This document shows, piece by piece, positions 1-6,753 of a DNA stretch of 21,984 bases; positions within the stretch are counted from its first letter, which is position 1, and each line of letters begins with the position of its first letter. The position numbers were made by a program, and so were the translations under genes. The notes under the pieces are model-generated. The model saw only the letters and a program-made list of their open reading frames with translations, had not been told where the DNA came from and searched no databases. Origin of the DNA: an uncultured Collinsella sp. (GTDB lineage: Bacteria > Actinomycetota > Coriobacteriia > Coriobacteriales > Coriobacteriaceae); assembly GCA_902496845.1 (NCBI GenBank), contig CABVCJ010000035.1:1-21984 (forward strand), in the 5' to 3' direction.

Positions 1-1619
1 CCGAAGATGCCGGCGAGCAAAACGACGATTCGGCCGCTCAGGACGACGCCCCCGAAAAGGACGCCGCCCCGCAAGGAGAAGGCCCCATCAAGGTGTCTTC
101 GGAAGAAGAGCTCGATGCCGTCATGGACTCCATGATGGATGCCGTCAAAGCGATGAAAAACGCCGTGGCCGACGCCGATATCGACACCGAAGAAGAGGAG
201 GCCGCCGAGGCCGCCTCGACCTTCGTGCCCGGCGAGACCCCCGTTGCCGACCAAGGCAGCACCATGCCCTCGTTCCTGCAGCTCGAGCATCCCACCATTG
301 GCGCCGATGCAGTTGATCCGCACGCTGCCGGCTTTTCCGTAGTCGAGGGCGGCACCGGCAGCATCGCCACGTCACAGGCGCCCGATGTGGGCACGGAAAA
401 CGCCGCTCACCCGACCGCCCCGCACACCCCCGCAGCCAGCCGCGATCTGGGAGGCGCCGTCTCAAACACCGCCAGCGCCGTGGGCGCCTTTATCGCGCAG
501 GGAGCCTCGGCCCTGCGCGAGATGAATGCCGCAAAGAAGGCACTCGCGGACGCCCGCGCCCACCTGGCCGAACTTGAGCAGCGCATTGCCGACCAAGGCG
601 AGGAGCTCGAGACGCGCCAGGACATCGCAGGCCGCTACGACCAAATCGTCGCCGAGCAGCGCCAGACTATCGACACGGCACAAAAGACCACCGCGGCTGC
701 ACAAATCGGCCGCGATACCCATGCTGCCAAGGCAGCAGGGCTCAAGGCACAGCTCGAACAAATAAAAGAAGAGGACGATGCCACCGAGCGGCGTCTCAAA
801 GCCGCACTCGACGCGGTGGAGGCGCGCGAAGCCAGCTCGCGCGAGACCGGTAACCGGCTCGTTCGACGCCTCGAGGATTCCAAGCGCATCCGCGACAAGG
901 TGCAGGCCGAACGCGACGCCGGCGTTGCCGCCGCGCAGCAAGCCGTCGACGCCACGCGTGCTCAACTTGAAACGCTGCGCCACGAGTATGCCGAGCTGCA
1001 GCGCAATCCTTCGGCAAATCCCGCCAATTACACCGTGCGCACCAGCGAGCTTTCGATGCAGATCTCCGACACGGCCGATGCCCTGCGCAAAGCCGAGGAA
1101 GATGTCCCTCGCATCACCGCCGATCTTGAGCACTCGCTCGCAGCCGCCGAGCACGCCGTCGAGCAGGCGCAAGCCCCCATCGCTGACGCCAAGCGAGCCC
1201 ATCAGGCCGTGACGGCCGAGGCCGATGCCGCGCGCGACGAGCTGCAGACCGCAAAAGCCGCCGCCGCAACGCGCCAGCGCGAACTGCGCGAGAAGATCGC
1301 CGCCGAGGACAAAGCGCGTCGAGAGCAAGAGCAGGCTATTGCCAATGCCCAGGCGGACGTCGCGCACGCACAGTCGATCATCGAGCAGGCGACCGAGGTG
1401 CATGACCATCCCGAGATTACCGAATCGCTCGCGGGCTCCCTGGCCCGCGATAAGGCCGAGCACGCCGAAACTGAGCGTGAAGTGGCTCAACTCGAAGCCG
1501 CCGAGGACGACGTGCGCGAGCGCACCCGCGACTCACGCATCAAATTCACCGGAGCCATCGTCTGCATTGTCGCCGTGATTCTGGTGATCATCCTGGTCTG
1601 GCTCTTCGCAAGCAAGTAA
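1..1619 (+). CDS. Coiled-coil protein with C-terminal membrane anchor (5' end missing)
   Basis: The reading frame is open from base 3 to a TAA at 1617-1619 and continues off the left edge, so the N terminus is missing. A GTG at 93 could serve as a start, but the acidic Glu/Asp/Ala-rich coding continues upstream of it, so I treat the gene as partial. Numbering from that GTG, residues 1-130 are acidic and low in complexity. Residues about 145-475 are almost uninterrupted heptad-like Ala/Glu/Gln/Arg/Leu sequence, with one break near the NPSANPANY stretch. Residues about 485-506 form one hydrophobic helix (GAIVCIVAVILVIILVWLF) ending in ASK at the C terminus. This is the layout of a tail-anchored protein: a long cytoplasmic coiled coil tethered to the membrane. 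I recognise no enzymatic domain and do not assign a family. A scaffold, spacer or envelope-associated role is inference only. Confidence 0.8.
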   Translation, partial: EDAGEQNDDSAAQDDAPEKDAAPQGEGPIKVSSEEELDAVMDSMMDAVKAMKNAVADADIDTEEEEAAEAASTFVPGETPVADQGSTMPSFLQLEHPTIGADAVDPHAAGFSVVEGGTGSIATSQAPDVGTENAAHPTAPHTPAASRDLGGAVSNTASAVGAFIAQGASALREMNAAKKALADARAHLAELEQRIADQGEELETRQDIAGRYDQIVAEQRQTIDTAQKTTAAAQIGRDTHAAKAAGLKAQLEQIKEEDDATERRLKAALDAVEAREASSRETGNRLVRRLEDSKRIRDKVQAERDAGVAAAQQAVDATRAQLETLRHEYAELQRNPSANPANYTVRTSELSMQISDTADALRKAEEDVPRITADLEHSLAAAEHAVEQAQAPIADAKRAHQAVTAEADAARDELQTAKAAAATRQRELREKIAAEDKARREQEQAIANAQADVAHAQSIIEQATEVHDHPEITESLAGSLARDKAEHAETEREVAQLEAAEDDVRERTRDSRIKFTGAIVCIVAVILVIILVWLFASK

Positions 1620-1710
1620 ACCAGCTGCCAAAAAGCGCTCACCGCAACTTATTTAAATCGGCGCAAGGCAACCTACCCCTCTTGCACCAATCTCTTGACA
1701 TAAGGAGTAT

Positions 1711-1748
1711 CCCCAGGTGCCGGCACAAAAGGAACGTCCCCAAGTGCC
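1711..1748. repeat. Short direct repeat with embedded 10-bp palindrome
   Basis: CCCCAGGTGCC (1711-1721) and CCCCAAGTGCC (1738-1748) are near-identical direct copies 27 bases apart. The palindrome GTGCCGGCAC (1717-1726) overlaps the first copy, and AAAAGGAACGTCCCC lies between them. The element sits in a non-coding gap and resembles a short extragenic repetitive sequence. Whether it is dispersed in the genome cannot be seen from here. Confidence 0.5.
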
Positions 1749-1785
1749 AACAACGGCAACGCCAATGTTTTGGCGAAGTCAGCGA

Positions 1786-1883
1786 AAACGCCCCTAAGCG
1801 AGCAAGGTGACGTGAAAGAGGAGGGCATTGACCTTCTGGTCATGCCCGACGATTGAACGTCAGATTGCCGCTTAGGGGCGTTT
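1786..1883. repeat. Nested inverted-repeat element (possible structured RNA)
   Basis: A perfect 15-bp inverted repeat, AAACGCCCCTAAGCG (1786-1800) against CGCTTAGGGGCGTTT (1869-1883), encloses 68 bases. Inside are a GACGT/ACGTC pair and a hairpin formed by GGGCATTGACC and GGTCATGCCC with a TTCT loop and one bulged T. The three stems nest, so the whole stretch could fold into one long rod in either strand. It encodes no credible protein. It could be a small RNA, a miniature mobile or extragenic repeat, or a non-canonical terminator between the convergent genes on either side. Confidence 0.5.
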
Positions 1884-1896
1884 GCAGCGTCGAGCA

Positions 1897-1923
1897 GTTA
1901 CGCGGTTCGTAGAACCGCGTAAC
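1897..1923 (-). terminator. Perfect 12-bp hairpin at the queA stop codon
   Basis: GTTACGCGGTTC (1897-1908) and GAACCGCGTAAC (1912-1923) pair perfectly around a GTA loop. The right arm ends on the first base of the queA stop codon (CTA on the plus strand, 1923-1925). No T run follows on the minus strand, so it is not a textbook intrinsic terminator. It may stabilise the mRNA 3' end or act with Rho. Confidence 0.45.
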
Positions 1924-3140
1924 TAACAAATGAGCATGGCATCGCCAAAGCTGAAGAAGCGATAACGTTCTTCGATAGCGGCGGCGTAGGCATCCATGAT
2001 CTGGTCGCGGGAGGCAAGCGCGCTCACAAGCATCATGAGCGTGGAACGCGGCACGTGGAAGTTGGTGATCAGTGCGTCGACCACGTGATAGGTCGAGCCA
2101 GGCATGAGGTAGAGCTGCGTTGTCGCGTTCTCGCGTACCACGATGTCACCGCGGCCGAGCGTGTCGGCGCCATCCTCGCGGCCTTCAAAATAGCGCGCCG
2201 TCACGGCCGGATCGGACACCGGCGCGTCTGCGTCAAACGCGCTCTCGAGCGAGCGCACCGCGGTGGTGCCGACGGCGATCACGCGATGTCCCTCGGCCTT
2301 CGCCTTATGCACGGCGTCGACAACTTCCTGCGACACGTGGTAGCGCTCGGTGTGCATCACATGCTGCGTGGGATCGTCCTCCTCCACCAGACGGAAGGTA
2401 TCGATGCCCACCTCGAGCTCGACGGCGGCAAACTTCGCACCCTTGGCCTCGATAGCGGCCATAAGCTCGGGGGTAAAGTGCAGACCCGCCGTGGGAGCGG
2501 CAGCCGAGTGCTCTTCCTTCATGGCGTAGACGGTCTGGTACTTCTCGGGATCGCCCTCGTAATCGGTAATGTAGGGCGGCAGCGGCACGTGGCCGGCAGC
2601 ATGGATGGCCTCGTCGAGCGTGCGCGGCTCGCCGGCGGCATTGCAACCGGCCGGCTCAAAGCGCACCAGACGGCCACCGCGGCTATCGGTGACAAAGTCG
2701 ATGACCTCGGCCGTCAGCACCACGGGCGCGCCCTCGGGCGCATGGGCGCCACCGGCGCGATACTCAATCTGAGCACCGGGCTTCAGACGCTTACCCGGCT
2801 TGACCAGGCACTCCCAAACATGGCCCAGCGGATCCACGTCCTCGCGGCGCTTGAGCAGCAGCGTCTCGACCACGCCACCCGAGCCGGCTTTGCGACCGAT
2901 CAGGCGGGCCGGCATCACGCGCGTCTTGTTGATGACGAGCACATCGCCCGGCTCGATATAGTCGATGATGTCGCGGAAGATACGGTGCTCAACGGTACCG
3001 CCGTGCTCCAGCGGCGTTCCCGCCTGGGAGCCCTTGCGATCCACCACCAGTAGGCGGCAGGAGTCACGCGGCTCGGCAGGCGCCTGGGCGATCAGTTCCT
3101 CAGGAAGGTTGTAGTCAAAATCATCGGTACGCATAGACAC
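1923..3140 (-). CDS. queA: S-adenosylmethionine:tRNA ribosyltransferase-isomerase QueA
   Basis: QueA transfers and isomerises the ribosyl part of SAM onto preQ1 at the wobble base of GUN-anticodon tRNAs, giving epoxyqueuosine. Family motifs run through the length: DVLVINKTRVMPARLIGRK near the N terminus, WECLVKPGKRLKPG, GHVPLPPYI, AAAPTAGLHFTPEL, VELEVGIDTFRLV and the closing DALITNFHVPRSTLMMLVSA. At 405 residues it is somewhat longer than the usual 340-360, with extra sequence such as the Gly-rich stretch after LLVVDRKG. AAGGAG (3149-3154) is 8 bases from the GTG at 3140 and 14 from the ATG at 3134, so I chose GTG; the difference is two residues. It lies 64 bases downstream of queH, which acts on its product, so the two are probably co-transcribed. 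Confidence 0.96.
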   Translation of the reverse strand: MSMRTDDFDYNLPEELIAQAPAEPRDSCRLLVVDRKGSQAGTPLEHGGTVEHRIFRDIIDYIEPGDVLVINKTRVMPARLIGRKAGSGGVVETLLLKRREDVDPLGHVWECLVKPGKRLKPGAQIEYRAGGAHAPEGAPVVLTAEVIDFVTDSRGGRLVRFEPAGCNAAGEPRTLDEAIHAAGHVPLPPYITDYEGDPEKYQTVYAMKEEHSAAAPTAGLHFTPELMAAIEAKGAKFAAVELEVGIDTFRLVEEDDPTQHVMHTERYHVSQEVVDAVHKAKAEGHRVIAVGTTAVRSLESAFDADAPVSDPAVTARYFEGREDGADTLGRGDIVVRENATTQLYLMPGSTYHVVDALITNFHVPRSTLMMLVSALASRDQIMDAYAAAIEERYRFFSFGDAMLIC

Positions 3141-3148
3141 GTCGGATT

Positions 3149-3154
3149 CTCCTT
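3149..3154 (-). promoter_or_regulatory. Ribosome binding site deciding the queA start
   Basis: The minus strand reads AAGGAG here. Its spacing is 8 bases to the GTG at 3140 and 14 to the ATG at 3134, which favours the GTG. Confidence 0.6.
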
Positions 3155-3204
3155 ATATAGCTAAAGTCCGCTCTACATCCTAGCAGGCTGACGTCCCAAA
3201 TGAA

Positions 3205-3780
3205 CTACTTTTTGGCGGCTTTGCGCTCGTCGCGGATGCGGGCTCGATCCATGGCCGCCTCGACGGCCGAGAATCGGCAGCCGCAGTAATTCTGCCGATA
3301 CATACCCAGCTCGCGCGAACGACGCGTGGCCTCGGGGTAATACGGGCGAAAATCGCGAATGACCGGGACGAGCCCATGTGCCGCCGCCAAGCGCTCAAGC
3401 ACGTCATTGCAGGTTTCGAACAACTGATACGGCGAGACGGCGAGCGTCGTACCCACAAACTCAAACCCACGCTCCTGGGCCACACGACACGCCTCGGCCA
3501 GACGCAGGGCATAGCACGCGCGACAGCGACGAGGTCGATCGGCGCCCAGCGGGGCCACGCCGGCCTCCCAGCGCTCGCGGTCCTCCCCCGCCTCGATAAG
3601 CTCGATGTCGCCATCGGCACACCACCGGCGCAGCTCGTCCAAACGCCGCTGCCATTCATCACGCGGTTGAATATTGGGGTTTGTCCAGCAGATTGTGGGC
3701 TCAAACCCTTCCTCGCGCAGCAGGCGAACCGGCTCCAGCGAGCACGGCGCGCAGCAAGCATGCAGCAGCAACGGCTTCAT
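3205..3780 (-). CDS. queH: Epoxyqueuosine reductase QueH
   Basis: QueH (DUF208 family) reduces epoxyqueuosine to queuosine in tRNA, the last step of the pathway; it is the cobalamin-independent alternative to QueG. The family signature is present: HACCAPC at residues 7-13, RCRACYALRL with a CxxC near residues 86-89, and RQNYCGCRFS with CxC near 166-168. The adjacent Cys pair and the CxxC are the expected iron-sulfur ligands of the family. I start at the ATG at 3780 (MKPLLLH) because GGAGAGGAG lies 6 bases before it. A GTG at 3798 and an ATG at 3786 are in frame but overlap or abut that ribosome site. The 191 residues fit the family. A queA neighbour 64 bases downstream supports a queuosine operon. 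Confidence 0.95.
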   Translation of the reverse strand: MKPLLLHACCAPCSLEPVRLLREEGFEPTICWTNPNIQPRDEWQRRLDELRRWCADGDIELIEAGEDRERWEAGVAPLGADRPRRCRACYALRLAEACRVAQERGFEFVGTTLAVSPYQLFETCNDVLERLAAAHGLVPVIRDFRPYYPEATRRSRELGMYRQNYCGCRFSAVEAAMDRARIRDERKAAKK

Positions 3781-3799
3781 GGACATCTCCTCTCCCACA

Positions 3800-3832
3800 A
3801 TGATTTTTTAATCCCCGTCCCAGAAAAATCAT
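3800..3832. repeat. AT-stem inverted repeat between DUF3267 gene and queH
   Basis: ATGATTTTT (3800-3808) and AAAAATCAT (3824-3832) form a 9-bp stem around a GC-rich CCCCGTCCC loop. The composition differs sharply from the flanking coding DNA. It could be a weak processing or termination hairpin for the upstream gene, or a short extragenic repeat. Confidence 0.4.
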
Positions 3833-3841
3833 CCCAAAAGA

Positions 3842-4411
3842 CTACCTTGCGAAAAAGCGGACGCCAAAGGACGTGTCCTCGCAGGCGACAATGCGGCGGT
3901 CGCGCAGGATGGTCCGCACGTAATACCAGTCGCCCACACAGCCCGACAAATGCAAGCCGGCCGCCAGGTAGCACATCAGCGGATAGCCCGAGAACGCAAA
4001 CCCCAGGGCAAGCGCTGTCGTCACAACAACCGTCGGCGCCAGGCAAACCGCCACGTACCGCCGGCGCGAATACACCACGCCCTCGGCGCAGGCATAGATC
4101 ATCGCCGTCTCGCGATTCGCCCCAAAGGTCACCTGCGCGCCCGCAGGCGCCAGCAGCTTAAAGAAAACCGCGTGCACCAGCTCGTGCACGGCAAATGACG
4201 CCGCCGAAACCGCAGCCAAGCCGACTATCCAGCCCAAGACGGCCGTCCAACCACCCGCGTCAGCCGCATCCAAGTCCGCGGGCCCGCCCAGCAGCATAAA
4301 CACCGGCACCAGACACACGGCAAATGCGCCAAGCACTGCCATCCCCCACACAAAGCAGGCGTGCAGAAAATCCTCGTCCTCAAACGCATGTATGTTGGAA
4401 ATCTCATTCAT
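3842..4411 (-). CDS. DUF3267 family membrane protein, putative zinc metalloprotease
   Basis: This is a 189-residue membrane protein with the zincin motif HELVH at residues 76-80 inside a hydrophobic segment, as in DUF3267 proteins. Predicted membrane helices lie at about 21-42, 57-78, 118-138 and 142-160. The later segment HLSGCVGDWYY (about 154-164) carries an Asp, a plausible third metal ligand, as in the family's conserved G-x-x-x-D region. Substrate and role are unknown, and protease activity is inferred from the motif. The ATG at 4409-4411 is the only good start, though its ribosome site is weak. It lies 61 bases upstream of queH on the same strand and might be co-transcribed, but no functional link to queuosine is evident. 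It is divergent from metG, 132 bases away. Confidence 0.8.
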   Translation of the reverse strand: MNEISNIHAFEDEDFLHACFVWGMAVLGAFAVCLVPVFMLLGGPADLDAADAGGWTAVLGWIVGLAAVSAASFAVHELVHAVFFKLLAPAGAQVTFGANRETAMIYACAEGVVYSRRRYVAVCLAPTVVVTTALALGFAFSGYPLMCYLAAGLHLSGCVGDWYYVRTILRDRRIVACEDTSFGVRFFAR

Positions 4412-4453
4412 AGTATCTTAGGATAGCGCCCCTGCCACGTACCCGTCCGCATG

Positions 4454-4462
4454 TGCGATAAT
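4454..4462 (+). promoter_or_regulatory. Extended -10 promoter candidate for metG
   Basis: TGC followed by GATAAT matches an extended -10 (TGn plus five of six bases of TATAAT). No good -35 is present at 17 bases, which is normal for extended -10 promoters. The same nine bases recur before degV. Confidence 0.4.
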
Positions 4463-4533
4463 GTCGAACGATATGCACGAATTGACCACCGCGTCGCCAG
4501 GCCTCGCGCCCGGCTGCGCTCTTACCATATGCG

Positions 4534-4539
4534 AAGGAG
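4534..4539 (+). promoter_or_regulatory. Ribosome binding site deciding the metG start
   Basis: AAGGAG ends four bases before the ATG at 4544. No such site precedes the in-frame ATG at 4451. Confidence 0.6.
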
Positions 4540-4543
4540 TCCC

Positions 4544-6694
4544 ATGGCAACCAAATACTCCATGAACGACCGTCCCAGCTGGCCTCGCCGCGCCATCGTT
4601 ACCGCCGGCGAGCCCTATGGCAACAAGGGTCTTCACTTTGGCCACGTCGGCGGCGTCTTTGTCCCTGCCGACTTCTTTGCCCGCTTCCTGCGCGACCGTC
4701 TGGGCCGCGAGAACGTCATCTTCACCTCGGGCACTGACTGCTACGGCTCGCCCATCATGGAGAGCTACCGCAAGCTCAAGGAGAACGAAGGCTACGACAA
4801 GTCCATCGGCGAGTATGTCGAGTCCAATCACTCCCGCCAGGCCGCGACCCTCAACAACTACAACATCAGTTGCGACATCTACGGCGGCTCGGGTCTTGAG
4901 CCGGCTGCACAGATTCACAACGAGGTTACCGCTGAGATTATCGAGCGCCTGCACGAGCAGGGCACCATCTCCAAGCGCTCCACGCTGCAGTTCTACGACG
5001 CCAAGGCCGGCACGTTCCTCAACGGCCGCCAAGTGATCGGCCGCTGCCCCATTCAGGGCTGCAAGTCCGAGAAAGCCTACGCCGACGAGTGCGACCTGGG
5101 TCACCAGTTTGAGCCCGAGGAGCTCATCGCGCCCAAGAGCCAGCTCACCGGCGAGGTGCCCGAGCTGCGCCCGGTCGACAACCTCTACTTCGACCTGCCG
5201 GCCTACCTCGACTTTATGAAGACCTACACCGCCAAGCTCGCCCAAAACCCGCAGGTTCGCTCCGTGGTCTCCAAGACCATGGAGGAGTGGCTGCTGCCGG
5301 CACAGCTCTACATCCAGAACAAGTTCCGCGAGGCCTTCGACGCCGTCGAGGATCAACTGCCCGAGCACACCGTGCTGGAGCCCGAGGGCAACAAGAGCAG
5401 CTTTACCGTCACCTTCCCCAGCTGGAAGGAGCGCGACGACGCCCACGCGGTGCTCGCCAACGGCGGCGTGCGCTTCCGCAGCGGCAAGGCGCTCGTGCCC
5501 TTCCGCATCACCGGTAACATCGACTGGGGCGTTCCGGTGCCCGAGGTCGACGGCGTGAACGACGTCACCTGCTGGTGCTGGCCCGAGAGCCTGTGGGCGC
5601 CCATCAGCTACACCCGCACCGTGCTCGCCCGCGATGCCAAGGCCGCCGGCGTAACCGAGGGTATCGCCGCCCAGGACGCCGCCCTCATGGGCGAGCCCGC
5701 CGCCGATTCCACGCAGGTCCCCGCGCCCACCTATCAGCACAGCTCACTCGACTGGCGCGACTGGTGGTGCTCTGACGACGCTCAGATCTACCAGTTCATC
5801 GGTCAGGACAACATCTACTTCTACTGCATCGCGCAGACCGCCATGTGGGAGGCCCTGGGCTGGAACCTCACGCAGAGCACCGTCAGCGCCTGCTACCACC
5901 TGCTCTACATGGGCAAAAAGGCCAGCTCGTCCTCGCAGACGCCTCCCCCGCCGGCAGACGACCTGCTCAACCACTACACCTGCGAGCAGATGCGCGCGCA
6001 TTGGCTGTCGCTCGGCCTTTCCGAGAAGCCGGTGAGCTTTAGCCCCAAGGCATACGACACGCGCGTGACCGGCAAGGACAAGGACGGCAACGAGGTGCGC
6101 GCCTGCGACGACAAGCGCGTTATCGATCCGGCCCTTAAGGAGAGTGCCCTTTTGACCGGCGTGTTCAACCGCCTGGCCCGCAGCTGCTTCTACGGCGTCG
6201 CCGTCAAGGAGGGCGACGAGAGCCCCTATCGCAACGGCTGCATTCCGGCCGGTGCCGCCTCTGCTGCCGTGGTCGAGGCTGCCGAGCAGGCCGCCCTTGC
6301 CTTTGAACAGGCCATGTACAAGTTCGAGACGCACCGTGCGCTCGCCGTGTGCGACGACTACCTGCGCGCCGCCAACAAGCGCTGGAGCGACGCCTCCAAG
6401 GCCGCCAACAAGCTCGAGGGCGAACCAGCCAACGCCGCCATGAAGCAGGCCCTGGTCGACGCCTTTACCGAGCTGCGCGTGGCGACCGTCCTGATGCACG
6501 GCATCGTCCCGGCCGGCTGCGAGCTCATCTGCGAGTACTTCGGCATCGATCCGGTCGCCTTCTTTAGCTGGGACAACATCTTTGCCTCCACGGACGAGTT
6601 TGTGGAGAGCCTGGGTGAGAAGCCCGGCGAGCACCGCGTGAAGCCGCTGCCCCCGCGCTTCGACTTCTTTAGCAAGCACGAGAGCCAGTACTAA
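4544..6694 (+). CDS. metG: Methionyl-tRNA synthetase, divergent form
   Basis: A class I aminoacyl-tRNA synthetase that attaches methionine to initiator and elongator tRNAs. The HIGH motif is HFGH at residues 31-34. A zinc knuckle follows with Cys168, Cys173, Cys183 and His187. The Rossmann core continues through TGNIDWGVPVPE and QFIGQDNIYFYC. The usual KMSKS loop is replaced by KKASSSS at residues 458-464, followed by a Pro run. The C-terminal alpha-helical anticodon domain runs to about residue 690, with no appended tRNA-binding (Trbp111) domain. Length is 716 residues. I start at the ATG at 4544, where AAGGAG (4534-4539) is correctly placed. The frame is open upstream to an ATG at 4451, but those 31 residues are Arg-rich and overlap the promoter. 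The methyltransferase gene follows after 59 bases and may be co-transcribed. Confidence 0.88.
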   Translation: MATKYSMNDRPSWPRRAIVTAGEPYGNKGLHFGHVGGVFVPADFFARFLRDRLGRENVIFTSGTDCYGSPIMESYRKLKENEGYDKSIGEYVESNHSRQAATLNNYNISCDIYGGSGLEPAAQIHNEVTAEIIERLHEQGTISKRSTLQFYDAKAGTFLNGRQVIGRCPIQGCKSEKAYADECDLGHQFEPEELIAPKSQLTGEVPELRPVDNLYFDLPAYLDFMKTYTAKLAQNPQVRSVVSKTMEEWLLPAQLYIQNKFREAFDAVEDQLPEHTVLEPEGNKSSFTVTFPSWKERDDAHAVLANGGVRFRSGKALVPFRITGNIDWGVPVPEVDGVNDVTCWCWPESLWAPISYTRTVLARDAKAAGVTEGIAAQDAALMGEPAADSTQVPAPTYQHSSLDWRDWWCSDDAQIYQFIGQDNIYFYCIAQTAMWEALGWNLTQSTVSACYHLLYMGKKASSSSQTPPPPADDLLNHYTCEQMRAHWLSLGLSEKPVSFSPKAYDTRVTGKDKDGNEVRACDDKRVIDPALKESALLTGVFNRLARSCFYGVAVKEGDESPYRNGCIPAGAASAAVVEAAEQAALAFEQAMYKFETHRALAVCDDYLRAANKRWSDASKAANKLEGEPANAAMKQALVDAFTELRVATVLMHGIVPAGCELICEYFGIDPVAFFSWDNIFASTDEFVESLGEKPGEHRVKPLPPRFDFFSKHESQY

Positions 6695-6753
6695 AGCACG
6701 CCAGCAGCAGCGTACCCGGAAAGTAGTCAAATTGGGACGGGAAGGAAAGACGG

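Noticed and set aside
462..1490. Long open frame on the minus strand, opposite the coiled-coil gene
   Set aside because: High GC and Ala/Glu codon use keep the opposite strand open. The translation is Gly/Leu/Arg-rich with no domain, and the plus-strand coiled coil with a membrane helix is far more coherent.
1620..1922. tRNA or known riboswitch in the structured gap
   Set aside because: No cloverleaf, no TTC-like T-loop and no aptamer core I can recognise. The inverted repeats do not match a known RNA family by eye.
4451..4543. Upstream ATG for metG giving 31 more residues
   Set aside because: It overlaps the -10 candidate, lacks a ribosome site and encodes Arg-rich sequence unlike MetRS.
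4418..5740. 440-codon minus-strand frame opposite metG
   Set aside because: It lies wholly opposite clear MetRS coding and begins and ends without ribosome site or domain. Its repetitive Val/Gly/Leu/Ala composition is a shadow.
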